From Alphaproteobacteria bacterium (GTDB lineage Bacteria > Pseudomonadota > Alphaproteobacteria > Rickettsiales > JABSSG01): a DNA stretch of 9,092 nucleotides. The notes under the pieces were generated by a model. The model was not told the DNA's origin, ran no database searches, and worked only from the letters and a program-made list of their open reading frames with translations. Each line of letters starts with the position of its first letter. Position 1 is the first letter of the stretch. A program made the translations under genes and the position numbers. This document shows positions 1 to 8,106 of the stretch, in pieces. The stretch covers positions 1 to 9,092 of the forward strand of contig JAHZKS010000097.1 in the NCBI GenBank assembly GCA_022600235.1, given 5' to 3'.

Positions 1-1849
1 AAATCACAGTAGCCTTCTGACCACAGTAACGGAATATTACATCTATTACATGAGATATTTCTTTATTAGTCATCAACCTATTAATGAGCTCAATATTTGT
101 ATTTTGGTTTTTAGGAAGCAACTCAGCAATCATTAACCTACCAGGAGTAGATTCAACTAATTTGATGACTTCATCGCCATTCTCATCTACTTGTACTATT
201 CTACATTTAATTTTACTGTGCAAACTTACACTTTTTTCATCTAAAGCTTGCCTTACTTCCTGTAAATCAGTAAATGCTCTTCCCTCACCTTTTTCTCCTT
301 CAATTTCTAAAGTTAAGTAGTAAATACCTAAAACCATATCTTGTGATGGAGTAATAATAGGCTTACCATTTGCAGAACTTAAAATATTATTTGTAGACAT
401 TACAAGAACTCTACACTCAATTTGAGCCTCTATTGATAAAGGCAAGTGAACAGCCATTGTATCACCATCAAAGTCAGCGTTAAACGGTCCACAAACTAAA
501 GGATGCAATTGAATTGCTTTACCTTCAACAAGTAACGGTTCAAATGCCTGAATACCTAATCTATGCAAAGTAGGTGCACGGTTTAAAAGAACAGGATGCT
601 CTCTAATAACTTCCTCAAGAATATCCCAAACCTCTGGTCTTTCCATCTCAACCATTTTCTTAGCAGCTTTTAAAGTAGGAGCTATACCGTACATCTCTAA
701 CTTAGAGTAAATAAATGGTTTAAATAATTCTAAAGCCATTTTCTTTGGCAAACCACACTGGTGCAATTTTAAAGTAGGCCCCACAACGATCACGGATCTA
801 CCTGAGTAGTCCACCCTTTTACCTAAAAGATTTTGTCTGAATCTACCACCCTTACCCTTAAGCATATCACTTAAAGATTTGAATGGACGCTTATTAGCAT
901 TCTTAACAGCCCTTCCTCTTCTACCATTATCAAATAATGCATCAACTGACTCTTGAAGCATTCTTTTTTCATTTCTGGTGATAATGTCAGGAGCTTTAAG
1001 CTCTATAAGTCTCTTAAGTCTGTTATTTCTATTGATTACTCTACGATAAAGTTCATTTAAATCTGATGCAGCAAATCTCCCACCATCTAACATTACAAGA
1101 CGTCTAATCTCTGGCGGAAGAACAGGTATAACGTTCATCACCATCCACTCAGGTTTATTACCAGACTCAATAAAGTTTTCTACTAATTTTAATCTTTTAA
1201 CTAGCTTCTTCTTCTTTGCCACAGAATTTGTAACACTGAGATCTTCTCTCATTTTTGATCTCAACTTTTCCAGATCTAAAGCTTTTAATAAAGTCTCAAC
1301 AGCCTCCGCACCAATCTCAGCCTTAAAATTACCTTCACCATATTCATCTAACGCTTCTTGATATCTGTCTTCGTTCATTATTTCACCGACAGAAAGCATT
1401 GTAAGCCCTGGATCAGTTACTACATAAGATTCAAAATATAAAATCTTTTCAAGATCTTTAATAGCAATATCAAGCATAGTACTGATTCTAGATGGTAACG
1501 ATTTTAAGAACCAGATATGAACAACAGGAGCAGCTAAATCAATATGCCCCATTCTTTCTCTTCTTACTTTAGCACTAGTAACTTCAACTCCACATTTCTC
1601 ACAGATTACACCGCGGTACTTCATTCTCTTATATTTACCACAAAGACATTCGTAATCACTTACAGGACCAAAGATTCTTGCGCAAAACAAACCTTCTTTC
1701 TCAGGTTTAAAAGTACGATAATTTATTGTCTCAGGCTTTTTTACTTCCCCATAAGACCAAGAACGGATTTTCTCAGCACTCGCTATAGAAATTCTTAGTG
1801 AGTCGAAATCACGCTCGTTACTTTGGTAAAAAAAGTTATTTTTTGTCAT
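1..1849 (-). CDS. rpoC: RNA polymerase beta' subunit RpoC, N-terminal 616 residues (3' end outside window)
   Basis: This is the largest catalytic subunit of RNA polymerase. The ATG at 1847-1849 opens a frame that runs off the left edge with no stop. Residues 1-90 match the beta' N-terminus, including the zinc-finger cysteines C68, C70, C83 and C86 in the CLCGKYKR...GVICEKCGVEV region. The LLGKRVDYSGRSV motif is near residues 342-353 (D347), and the catalytic Mg-binding signature NADFDGD has its aspartates at D459, D461 and D463, one residue short of E. coli numbering. The frame ends at GQKATVI, before the bridge helix and trigger loop, so a bit under half of a protein of about 1,400 residues is visible. 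The start lies 24 nt after the rpoB stop, behind a weak AGGT at 1857-1860. rpoB and rpoC are separate here, not fused as in Wolbachia. Confidence 0.98.
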   Translation of the reverse strand, partial: MTKNNFFYQSNERDFDSLRISIASAEKIRSWSYGEVKKPETINYRTFKPEKEGLFCARIFGPVSDYECLCGKYKRMKYRGVICEKCGVEVTSAKVRRERMGHIDLAAPVVHIWFLKSLPSRISTMLDIAIKDLEKILYFESYVVTDPGLTMLSVGEIMNEDRYQEALDEYGEGNFKAEIGAEAVETLLKALDLEKLRSKMREDLSVTNSVAKKKKLVKRLKLVENFIESGNKPEWMVMNVIPVLPPEIRRLVMLDGGRFAASDLNELYRRVINRNNRLKRLIELKAPDIITRNEKRMLQESVDALFDNGRRGRAVKNANKRPFKSLSDMLKGKGGRFRQNLLGKRVDYSGRSVIVVGPTLKLHQCGLPKKMALELFKPFIYSKLEMYGIAPTLKAAKKMVEMERPEVWDILEEVIREHPVLLNRAPTLHRLGIQAFEPLLVEGKAIQLHPLVCGPFNADFDGDTMAVHLPLSIEAQIECRVLVMSTNNILSSANGKPIITPSQDMVLGIYYLTLEIEGEKGEGRAFTDLQEVRQALDEKSVSLHSKIKCRIVQVDENGDEVIKLVESTPGRLMIAELLPKNQNTNIELINRLMTNKEISHVIDVIFRYCGQKATVI

Positions 1850-1873
1850 ACTTAAAACCTACACCAACTAAAT

Positions 1874-4800
1874 TTATTTTACGTTTTCTAATTCTACATT
1901 TAGACACAAGGATCTTAGTTCCTTAATCATCACATTAAATGATTCAGGAGTACCAGATTCGAAGTTATTATCTCCTCTTACAATAGATTCGAATATTTTG
2001 ACTCTTCCCACAACATCATCAGACTTCACTGTAAGCATTTCCTGAAGAGTATATGCAGCACCATAAGCTTGCAATGCCCAACATTCCATCTCACCAAATC
2101 TCTGACCACCAAAGTGAGCCTTACCACCAAGAGGTTGCTGAGTAACAAGAGAATATGGCCCTATAGATCTAGCATGTATCTTATCATCCACAAGATGATG
2201 TAGCTTTAACATATAGATATAACCAACAGTAATATCTCTATCGAAATACTCACCAGTTCTACCATCTATTAATTTTACCTGACCAGAAGTATTCACACCA
2301 CTCATCTCAAGTATATTATCAATATCTTCAACTTTAGCACCATCAAATACAGGAGTAGCAAAGAAGATACCTTTAGAAAGTTTTCTAGAAAGATCCGTAA
2401 CTTCATCGTCCTTAGCATCTTTTATAATTTTAACTAACTCTTTGTTATCACCATAAATTTTTACTAAAAACTCTCTTAATGCCTTTACAGGCTTATCACC
2501 ATGAAGCATAGAATCTATTTTCTTACCAAGCGTAACAGATGACCAACCTAAATGAGTTTCAAGAATCTGACCAACGTTCATCCTTGAAGGAACACCAAGG
2601 GGGTTTAATACTATATCAACTACAGTCCCATCCTCAAGGTAAGGCATATCTTCTTCTGGCAATATTCTAGAAATAACACCTTTGTTACCATGTCTACCAG
2701 CCATCTTATCACCCGGCTGTAACTTATGCTTCATCGCAATAAAGATTTTTACTTCCTTCAATACACCTTGTGCTAGATCATCACCAGCTTGTATTTTCTC
2801 GATCTTACCGTTATATCTTTCAGTAATTTCTTTTACTGATGAATCATGCTTTTCCTTTAAAGCAGATAATTGCGTCATCTTACTTGCATTAGAAACAACT
2901 ATTTGCCATAACTGAGCTTCTGATAAAGATTCTAACTTCTCAACTGTTAATTTTTCACCAGCTTTGATTCCTTTTGGACCACTCTTCAAAGTTTGGCCTT
3001 TTAGGATAGAAACAAGACTTGAGAATACAAAATCAGTAATAATTTGAATCTCATCATCCCTATCTTTTGTTAAACTTTGTATTTGATCTTTTTCTAAAGT
3101 CAAAGCCCTTTGGTCTTTCTCAATACCTCTTCTAGAGAACACTCTCACTTCTACCACTGTACCAGAAACACCAGGAGGAACATGCAAAGAACTATCTTTT
3201 ACATCTGCTGCTTTTTCACCAAATATAGCTTTAAGCAATTTTTCTTCTGGAGTCATAGGAGACTCACTCTTAGGAGTAACTTTACCTACAAGTATATCAC
3301 CAGGCTTCACTTCAGCACCTTTATATACTATACCAGTTTCATCAAGACATCTTAGACTCTCTTCACTAATATTTGGTATATCTCTTGTAATCTCCTCAGG
3401 ACCTAGCTTTGTATCTCTAGCAACAACACTAAATTCTTCTATGTGTATAGATGTGAACACATCTTCCTTCACAATCCTTTCAGATATAAGTATTGAATCC
3501 TCAAAGTTATAACCGTTCCAAGGCATAAACGCCACAAGAGCATTTCTACCAAGTGCCAAATCACCTCTATCAGTACTTGGACCATCAGCTATCACTTCTC
3601 CTTTCTTCACTTGATCTCCAACTCTCACTAGAGGCTTCTGGTTTAGACAAGTGTTATAGTTAGATCTCTGGAACTTGATTAGGTTGTATATATTAACTTC
3701 AGGAGCTCCTTCTTCCTCATTCTCAGATTTCACAACAATTCTAGTGCTGTCTACTTTATCCACAATACCATCACGTACTGCTGTAATTGTCGCACCAGAG
3801 TCAGAAGCAACAATACCTTCAATACCTGTACCAACAAAAGGTGCCTCTGTTGATATCAAAGGAACTGCCTGCCTTTGCATGTTAGAACCCATCAATGCCC
3901 TACTTGCATCATCGTTCTCAAGGAAAGGAATTAAAGCAGTAGCAATAGAAACCAATTGCATTGGAGTAACATCCATAAAATCAATATTACTTGGCTCAGA
4001 TAAAATAAATTCACCACTTCTTCTTGAACTTACTAAAGAGTCTGAAAAATCACCTTTAGAATTAATATTAGCGTTAGCTTGCGCAATAACAAAATCTTTC
4101 TCTTCAACAGCAGAAAGATAAACCACCTCATTAGTGACTTTACCTTTTACCACTTTTCTATAAGGACTTTCGATAAAACCATGTTGGTTCACTTGAGCAA
4201 AGGAAGCTAAACTATTAATAAGACCAATATTTTGTCCCTCAGGAGTCTCAATAGGACACACCCTACCATAGTGACTTGTATGAACATCACGAACATCCAT
4301 TCCAGCTCTATCTCTAGTCAGACCACCTGGACCTAATGCTGAAAGACGCCTTTTATGTGTAATCTCTGATAGAGGGTTAGTTTGATCCATAAACTGTGAA
4401 AACTGAGAAGTACCAAAGAACTCTTTAATCACGTTTGCAAGCAACTTAGAATTGATTAAATCGTTTGGCATAATAGTATCAACATCCATAGACGCCATAC
4501 GCTCTATGATAGTTCTTTCAAGACGAACAAACGCCAATCTGAATTGATTCTCAACTAATTCACCGACTGATCTAATTCTTCTATTACCAAGGTGATCAAT
4601 ATCATCTATTTCTCCAACACCGTCTTTTAGATTTACCAAGTATTGTATTATATTGATGATGTCTTCTTTCTTTAGAGTAGTATGCTCTTCAGGTGTTTTT
4701 AGACCCATTTTGGCATTAAGCTTAATCCTACCAACAACAGATAAATCATATCTATTACTATCAAAAAATAGAGATTCAAACAATGCTTCTGCAGCTTCAA

Positions 4801-5950
4801 AAGTGGTAGGTTCACCAGGTCTAACGACTCTGAATATATCTATTAAAGCCTCCTCTTTTGTTGCATTCTTATCTATCTTTAAAGTATTTCTTATGTAAGG
4901 ACCAGTATTGTAGTGGTTTATATCTAGCACTTCTATAGACTTAATTTTCGCTTTCTCAATTTGCTCAATTAATTCTAAAGTTAGCTCATCACCAACAGTT
5001 AATGATAGCTCAGCATTCACTTCCAAATCAGACGCTAAAAACTTACCCACTAACTCTTCTGAAGACACGAGAACTTCTTTCAAACCATCGTCTTTCAGCT
5101 GCTTTATTGATCTTTTATTAAGCCTTGTATCTTTTTTAGCAACAACTTTTCCTGTCTTCGCATCTATCAAGTCTTTTGATAATCTAAATGACCTTGAATC
5201 ATCAGGATTGAAAGCAGAAGACCATCCTTTGGAAACTTTATTTATAATAGCTTTTTTATAAAAGAAGTTATATATGTCTTGTGCAGACATGCCCATTGCC
5301 ATTAGCAGTGTACTGACAGGCAATTTTCTTCTCTTATCTATTCTGAAGTAAAGAATATCTTTTGCATCAAATTCAAAATCAAGCCATGAACCCCTATAAG
5401 GAATCACATGAGCAAGATATAGATATTTCCCTGAAGAATGAGTTTTACCTTTATCATGATCAAAGAAAACACCAGGAGAACGATGCATTTGGGAGACTAT
5501 AACACGCTCAACTCCGTTAATAACGAAAGTAGCATTATTAGTCATAAGAGGTACATCTCCCATATAGACTTCTTGCTCTTTTATTCCTTTAACATCTTTT
5601 GTGCCAAGGTCTGGATCTGTTTCCCAGATAACCAATCTAAGAGTAGCTTTTAAAGGAGCAACATAACTGATACTTCTTTGCTTTGATTCTTCAACATCAT
5701 ACTTTGGCTTATCAAGCCTATAGCTTGCAAACTCAAGAGTACAAGTACCCGCATAATCATTAATAGGAAAAACAGAGTTAAAAACTCCTTGTAACTCAGT
5801 ATTCTTCCTCTCTTTAGGTGCAATATTACTCTGAAGAAACTTCTCATAAGATTCCTTCTGAATTTCAATCAGATTAGGTATTTTTGCAACCTGAGGAATT
5901 TTACTAAAACTTCTTCTCTGTATATTACGAACAAACAAATCACTAAACAT
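1874..5950 (-). CDS. rpoB: RNA polymerase beta subunit RpoB, complete
   Basis: This is the beta subunit of core RNA polymerase, 1358 residues against 1342 in E. coli. It forms one half of the active-site cleft and the rifampicin pocket. Visible landmarks are the rifampicin cluster at about 513-540, followed by HYGRVCPIETPEG (560-572). NFEDSI (815-820) has the acidic pair E817/D818. QPGDKMAGRHGNKG (1078-1091) has K1074 and K1082 equivalent to E. coli K1065 and K1073. H1259 is in HARS, and SLVTQQPLGGKAHFGGQRFGEME ends near 1289. The C-terminus PESFNVMIKELRSL is the conserved beta'-contacting end. A charged, probably helical insert lies at about 945-1060, as in other proteobacteria. Start support is a GGAGA Shine-Dalgarno at 5957-5961, 6 nt before the ATG. 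The one oddity is Phe517 where E. coli has Leu511. Confidence 0.99.
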   Translation of the reverse strand: MFSDLFVRNIQRRSFSKIPQVAKIPNLIEIQKESYEKFLQSNIAPKERKNTELQGVFNSVFPINDYAGTCTLEFASYRLDKPKYDVEESKQRSISYVAPLKATLRLVIWETDPDLGTKDVKGIKEQEVYMGDVPLMTNNATFVINGVERVIVSQMHRSPGVFFDHDKGKTHSSGKYLYLAHVIPYRGSWLDFEFDAKDILYFRIDKRRKLPVSTLLMAMGMSAQDIYNFFYKKAIINKVSKGWSSAFNPDDSRSFRLSKDLIDAKTGKVVAKKDTRLNKRSIKQLKDDGLKEVLVSSEELVGKFLASDLEVNAELSLTVGDELTLELIEQIEKAKIKSIEVLDINHYNTGPYIRNTLKIDKNATKEEALIDIFRVVRPGEPTTFEAAEALFESLFFDSNRYDLSVVGRIKLNAKMGLKTPEEHTTLKKEDIINIIQYLVNLKDGVGEIDDIDHLGNRRIRSVGELVENQFRLAFVRLERTIIERMASMDVDTIMPNDLINSKLLANVIKEFFGTSQFSQFMDQTNPLSEITHKRRLSALGPGGLTRDRAGMDVRDVHTSHYGRVCPIETPEGQNIGLINSLASFAQVNQHGFIESPYRKVVKGKVTNEVVYLSAVEEKDFVIAQANANINSKGDFSDSLVSSRRSGEFILSEPSNIDFMDVTPMQLVSIATALIPFLENDDASRALMGSNMQRQAVPLISTEAPFVGTGIEGIVASDSGATITAVRDGIVDKVDSTRIVVKSENEEEGAPEVNIYNLIKFQRSNYNTCLNQKPLVRVGDQVKKGEVIADGPSTDRGDLALGRNALVAFMPWNGYNFEDSILISERIVKEDVFTSIHIEEFSVVARDTKLGPEEITRDIPNISEESLRCLDETGIVYKGAEVKPGDILVGKVTPKSESPMTPEEKLLKAIFGEKAADVKDSSLHVPPGVSGTVVEVRVFSRRGIEKDQRALTLEKDQIQSLTKDRDDEIQIITDFVFSSLVSILKGQTLKSGPKGIKAGEKLTVEKLESLSEAQLWQIVVSNASKMTQLSALKEKHDSSVKEITERYNGKIEKIQAGDDLAQGVLKEVKIFIAMKHKLQPGDKMAGRHGNKGVISRILPEEDMPYLEDGTVVDIVLNPLGVPSRMNVGQILETHLGWSSVTLGKKIDSMLHGDKPVKALREFLVKIYGDNKELVKIIKDAKDDEVTDLSRKLSKGIFFATPVFDGAKVEDIDNILEMSGVNTSGQVKLIDGRTGEYFDRDITVGYIYMLKLHHLVDDKIHARSIGPYSLVTQQPLGGKAHFGGQRFGEMECWALQAYGAAYTLQEMLTVKSDDVVGRVKIFESIVRGDNNFESGTPESFNVMIKELRSLCLNVELENVK

Positions 5951-5956
5951 TCAGCG

Positions 5957-5961
5957 TCTCC
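5957..5961 (-). promoter_or_regulatory. Ribosome binding site of rpoB
   Basis: The minus strand reads GGAGA followed by 6 nt and the ATG at 5948-5950. It is one of the two clearest Shine-Dalgarno sequences in the window and fixes the rpoB start. It directly follows a run of eight U residues in the mRNA (5962-5969). Confidence 0.75.
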
Positions 5962-6008
5962 AAAAAAAATTAAAGCTATCTTAAATAATTATAAACAGCG
6001 AAAATAGG

Positions 6009-6389
6009 CTATTTAATCTCTACCTTTGCTCCTGCTGCTTCTAATTGAGCTTTCATTTTCTCAGCATCTTCTTTTGATACTCCTTCTTTAACTGTTTTAG
6101 GAGCACCATCCACTAGATCTTTAGCTTCTTTTAAACCAAGAGCATTATTTATAGCTCTAATTTCCTTAATAACATTGATTTTTTTGTCACCTGACGCAGC
6201 AAGAACAACAGTAAATTCTGTTTTTTCTTCTGCAGCAGCTTCACCGCCTGCGGAAGCACCACCTACTGCAGCTACAGCTACAGGAGCAGCGGACACACCC
6301 CACTTTTCTTCTAATTGTTTTGAAAGCTCAGCAGCCTCCATCACAGTCAATGTAGATAATTCATCTACTAACTTGTCTAATTTAGCCAT
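6009..6389 (-). CDS. rplL: 50S ribosomal protein L7/L12
   Basis: This 126-residue stalk protein binds as dimers to L10 and recruits translation factors such as EF-Tu and EF-G. Residues 1-30 are the helical N-terminal dimerisation and L10-binding domain. Residues 31-56 are an Ala/Gly/Val-rich flexible hinge. Residues 57-126 are the globular C-terminal domain, with LGLKEAKDLV at 84-93 and the GVSKEDAE helix at 103-110. Length and layout are normal for the family. The gene sits 30 nt after rplJ and has the strongest Shine-Dalgarno of the ribosomal protein genes here (AGAGGT, 6395-6400). That fits the known need for several L12 copies per ribosome against one of L10; the link is my inference. The stop is TAG at 6009-6011. 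Confidence 0.98.
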   Translation of the reverse strand: MAKLDKLVDELSTLTVMEAAELSKQLEEKWGVSAAPVAVAAVGGASAGGEAAAEEKTEFTVVLAASGDKKINVIKEIRAINNALGLKEAKDLVDGAPKTVKEGVSKEDAEKMKAQLEAAGAKVEIK

Positions 6390-6394
6390 TTTGT

Positions 6395-6400
6395 ACCTCT
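6395..6400 (-). promoter_or_regulatory. Strong ribosome binding site of rplL
   Basis: The minus strand reads AGAGGT, with 5 nt to the ATG at 6387-6389, inside an otherwise A/T-only gap after rplJ. It gives rplL independent initiation, unlike the tightly coupled genes upstream. Confidence 0.75.
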
Positions 6401-6419
6401 TAAAATTAATATAATTAAA

Positions 6420-6932
6420 TTAGTTTTCACCCTCTGAATACGCAGAAACAACTCTCACAACACTACTTGAAGGAGCTGTTAATACAGACGCTACTGATGA
6501 AGCAGGAGTCTGCAACAAAGAAATAATCTTTGCACGTAATTCGTCTAAAGAAGGCATCTTCGACAAAGTTTTAATACCTTCTAAATCTAGTTCTGAACCC
6601 TCTACGAATCCTTTAATAAGCTTTAGCTCTTCGTTTTCTTTCGAAAAATCTATAAGAATTTTAGCAACAGCTACAGGATCATTAGAGAGGGCAATAGCAG
6701 TAGGACCAGAAAAATTACTCTCCAAAGCAACAAAGTTACTATCTTTAAGAGCTAACTTAACAAGTCTATTTTTAACCACTATGAATTTTACACCAACTTC
6801 AAATAGTTTTGTACGAAGTTCAGTTACTTGTTTCACAGTTAATCCGTGATAATGCGTTATAATTAAAGAATTAAAATCTGTAAAATCTTGTGTTAATTCT
6901 TTCACTACCTCAATTTTTCTTTCTCTCAACAT
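6420..6932 (-). CDS. rplJ: 50S ribosomal protein L10
   Basis: L10 is the base of the ribosomal stalk: its N-terminal domain binds 23S rRNA and its C-terminal helix carries L7/L12 dimers. The 170-residue length is typical. Seen in the sequence are HYHGLTV (27-33), VVKNRLVKLA (52-61), GPTAIA (76-81), MPSLDELRAKIISLL (126-140) and a long C-terminal segment (about 136-165) rich in Ala, Val and Ser that should form the L12-binding helix. The ATG is only 9 nt after the rplA stop, and the only upstream purine stretch is a weak TAGG overlapping that stop, so translation is probably coupled to rplA. The long L10-binding leader known from E. coli has no room here. Confidence 0.98.
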   Translation of the reverse strand: MLRERKIEVVKELTQDFTDFNSLIITHYHGLTVKQVTELRTKLFEVGVKFIVVKNRLVKLALKDSNFVALESNFSGPTAIALSNDPVAVAKILIDFSKENEELKLIKGFVEGSELDLEGIKTLSKMPSLDELRAKIISLLQTPASSVASVLTAPSSSVVRVVSAYSEGEN

Positions 6933-6941
6933 TTCTAAAAC

Positions 6942-7652
6942 CTATTTTAGTACAGAGCTAAGTTCAACCCTTAAAGAAGGGTTCATAGTAGATGTTACAT
7001 ATACATTTTTTACATACGCCCCTTTACTTCCAGTGGGCTTCTCTTTTAACACAGCATCAACCAAGGCCGACACGTTACCAATTAATGCGTCTAATGTAAA
7101 GCTTAATTTTCCAATACCAGCATGAATTATACCTGCTTTCTCTGTTCTAAACTTCACTTGCCCCGCTTTTACCTTTTTAATAGCAGATTCAACATCCATT
7201 GTTACAGTACCCAATTTAGGGTTTGGCATTAAACCTTTTGTTCCCAATATCTTAGCAACCGGACTAATTTTTGGCATAACATCAGGTGTTGCTATACATA
7301 TATCAAAATTAATTTTCTCTGCTTTAATATCCTCAATTACATCTTCTAAACCAACTATATCAGCACCAGCAGCTTTTGCCTTCTCTACGTTAGGACCTTT
7401 CACAATCGCGGCAACTCTAATTTTTTTACCTGTTCCATTTGGCATTTGAGCAACTCCCCTAACAAGCTGATCTGATTTACTAGCATCTACACCCAAGTTC
7501 ATCACAATCTCAACAGTTTCATCAAATTTTGTTGCATTGTTATTCTTTAAAACTTCTAAGGCATCCTTAAGGTTATAAGATTTCATAGAGTCAAAAGAGT
7601 TCCTGATCTTCTCTATTCTCTTACCGCCTTTTACTTTTACTTTAGTACTCAT
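6942..7652 (-). CDS. rplA: 50S ribosomal protein L1
   Basis: L1 forms the mobile L1 stalk near the ribosomal E site and in many bacteria represses its own operon by binding mRNA. From the ATG at 7650-7652 the protein has 236 residues, a normal length. The family signature GTKGLMPNPKLGTVT lies at 137-151, and the RNA-binding half also holds KFDETVEI near the N-terminus and the FRTEKAGIIHAGIGK segment (168-182). A GTG codon (7653-7655) directly precedes the ATG and could give 237 residues. I prefer the ATG because the AAAGG at 7659-7663 is only 3 nt from the GTG but 6 nt from the ATG. The gene follows rplK by 17 nt and ends in TAG at 6942-6944. Confidence 0.97.
   Translation of the reverse strand: MSTKVKVKGGKRIEKIRNSFDSMKSYNLKDALEVLKNNNATKFDETVEIVMNLGVDASKSDQLVRGVAQMPNGTGKKIRVAAIVKGPNVEKAKAAGADIVGLEDVIEDIKAEKINFDICIATPDVMPKISPVAKILGTKGLMPNPKLGTVTMDVESAIKKVKAGQVKFRTEKAGIIHAGIGKLSFTLDALIGNVSALVDAVLKEKPTGSKGAYVKNVYVTSTMNPSLRVELSSVLK
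6966..6983 (-). other. Perfect 7-bp hairpin in the 3' end of rplA, upstream of rplJ
   Basis: On the minus strand AACCCTT, a 4-nt CTTT loop and AAGGGTT form a perfect stem-loop within the last codons of rplA, about 33 nt before the rplJ ATG. No U-run follows, so it does not look like an intrinsic terminator. A role in rplA-rplJ coupling or protein binding is possible but unproven; it may be a by-product of the coding sequence. Confidence 0.5.
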
Positions 7653-7658
7653 CACAAA

Positions 7659-7663
7659 CCTTT
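7659..7663 (-). promoter_or_regulatory. Ribosome binding site deciding the rplA start
   Basis: The minus strand reads AAAGG, then TTT, GTG, ATG. The 6-nt distance to the ATG is acceptable, while 3 nt to the GTG is too short, so the ATG at 7650-7652 is the likelier start. Confidence 0.6.
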
Positions 7664-7669
7664 ATAAAA

Positions 7670-8104
7670 TTACTTTATTACCTGTATACCCATTGATTCT
7701 GCTGAACCCTTAATCATCTCAACCGCTGAATCAATAGTATTTGCATTCATATCTTTTAACTTTATCTCTGCAATTTCTTTTACCTGAGCCATAGTAACTT
7801 TTCCAACATGAGGTGTTTTTCTAGTTTCTGATGAACCTTTCTTTAAATTAGAGAATTTCTTTAAGTAATAAGACACAGGAGATGTCTTAGTAATAAAATC
7901 AAAACTTCTATCAGCATAAATAGTTATAACAACTGGTATAGGAGAATTAGGCTCCATAGATTTCGTACGATCATTAAACATCTTACAAAAATCAGCTATA
8001 TTAATTCCTCTAGGACCTAAAGCAGTACCTACAGGAGGAGCTGGATTTGCTTTTCCAGCAGGAATATTAAGGCTAACTGTACCTTGTATTTTTTTCTTAG
8101 ACAT
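7670..8104 (-). CDS. rplK: 50S ribosomal protein L11
   Basis: L11 binds the GTPase-associated region of 23S rRNA at the stalk base and is the family target site of thiostrepton and of stringent-response sensing. The protein has 144 residues. The N-terminal domain holds the proline-containing GKANPAPPVGTALGPRG stretch (17-33) and NIADFCKMFN (35-44). The C-terminal rRNA-binding domain (about 76-144) ends with the family signature around MIKGSAESMGIQVI (130-143). The ATG is only 2 nt after the nusG stop and has no recognisable Shine-Dalgarno, so it is probably translated by ribosomes finishing nusG. The family-typical TKTPP segment reads TKTSP here (72-76). The stop is TAA at 7670-7672. Confidence 0.98.
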   Translation of the reverse strand: MSKKKIQGTVSLNIPAGKANPAPPVGTALGPRGINIADFCKMFNDRTKSMEPNSPIPVVITIYADRSFDFITKTSPVSYYLKKFSNLKKGSSETRKTPHVGKVTMAQVKEIAEIKLKDMNANTIDSAVEMIKGSAESMGIQVIK

Positions 8105-8106
8105 AA

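Noticed and set aside
3675..4121. Plus-strand open frame of 148 codons inside rpoB
   Set aside because: It is antisense to intact rpoB, is low-complexity Ser/Thr-rich and has no recognisable family. It is a shadow of the coding strand, as are the other plus-strand frames.
5650..5868. Minus-strand open frame of 72 codons overlapping the start of rpoB
   Set aside because: It lies in another frame within conserved rpoB codons, is hydrophobic with no family resemblance, and has no case for expression.
5952..6000. CGCTG repeated at both ends of the rplL-rpoB gap
   Set aside because: It is a 5-base direct repeat 44 nt apart and is expected by chance; nothing else supports a function.
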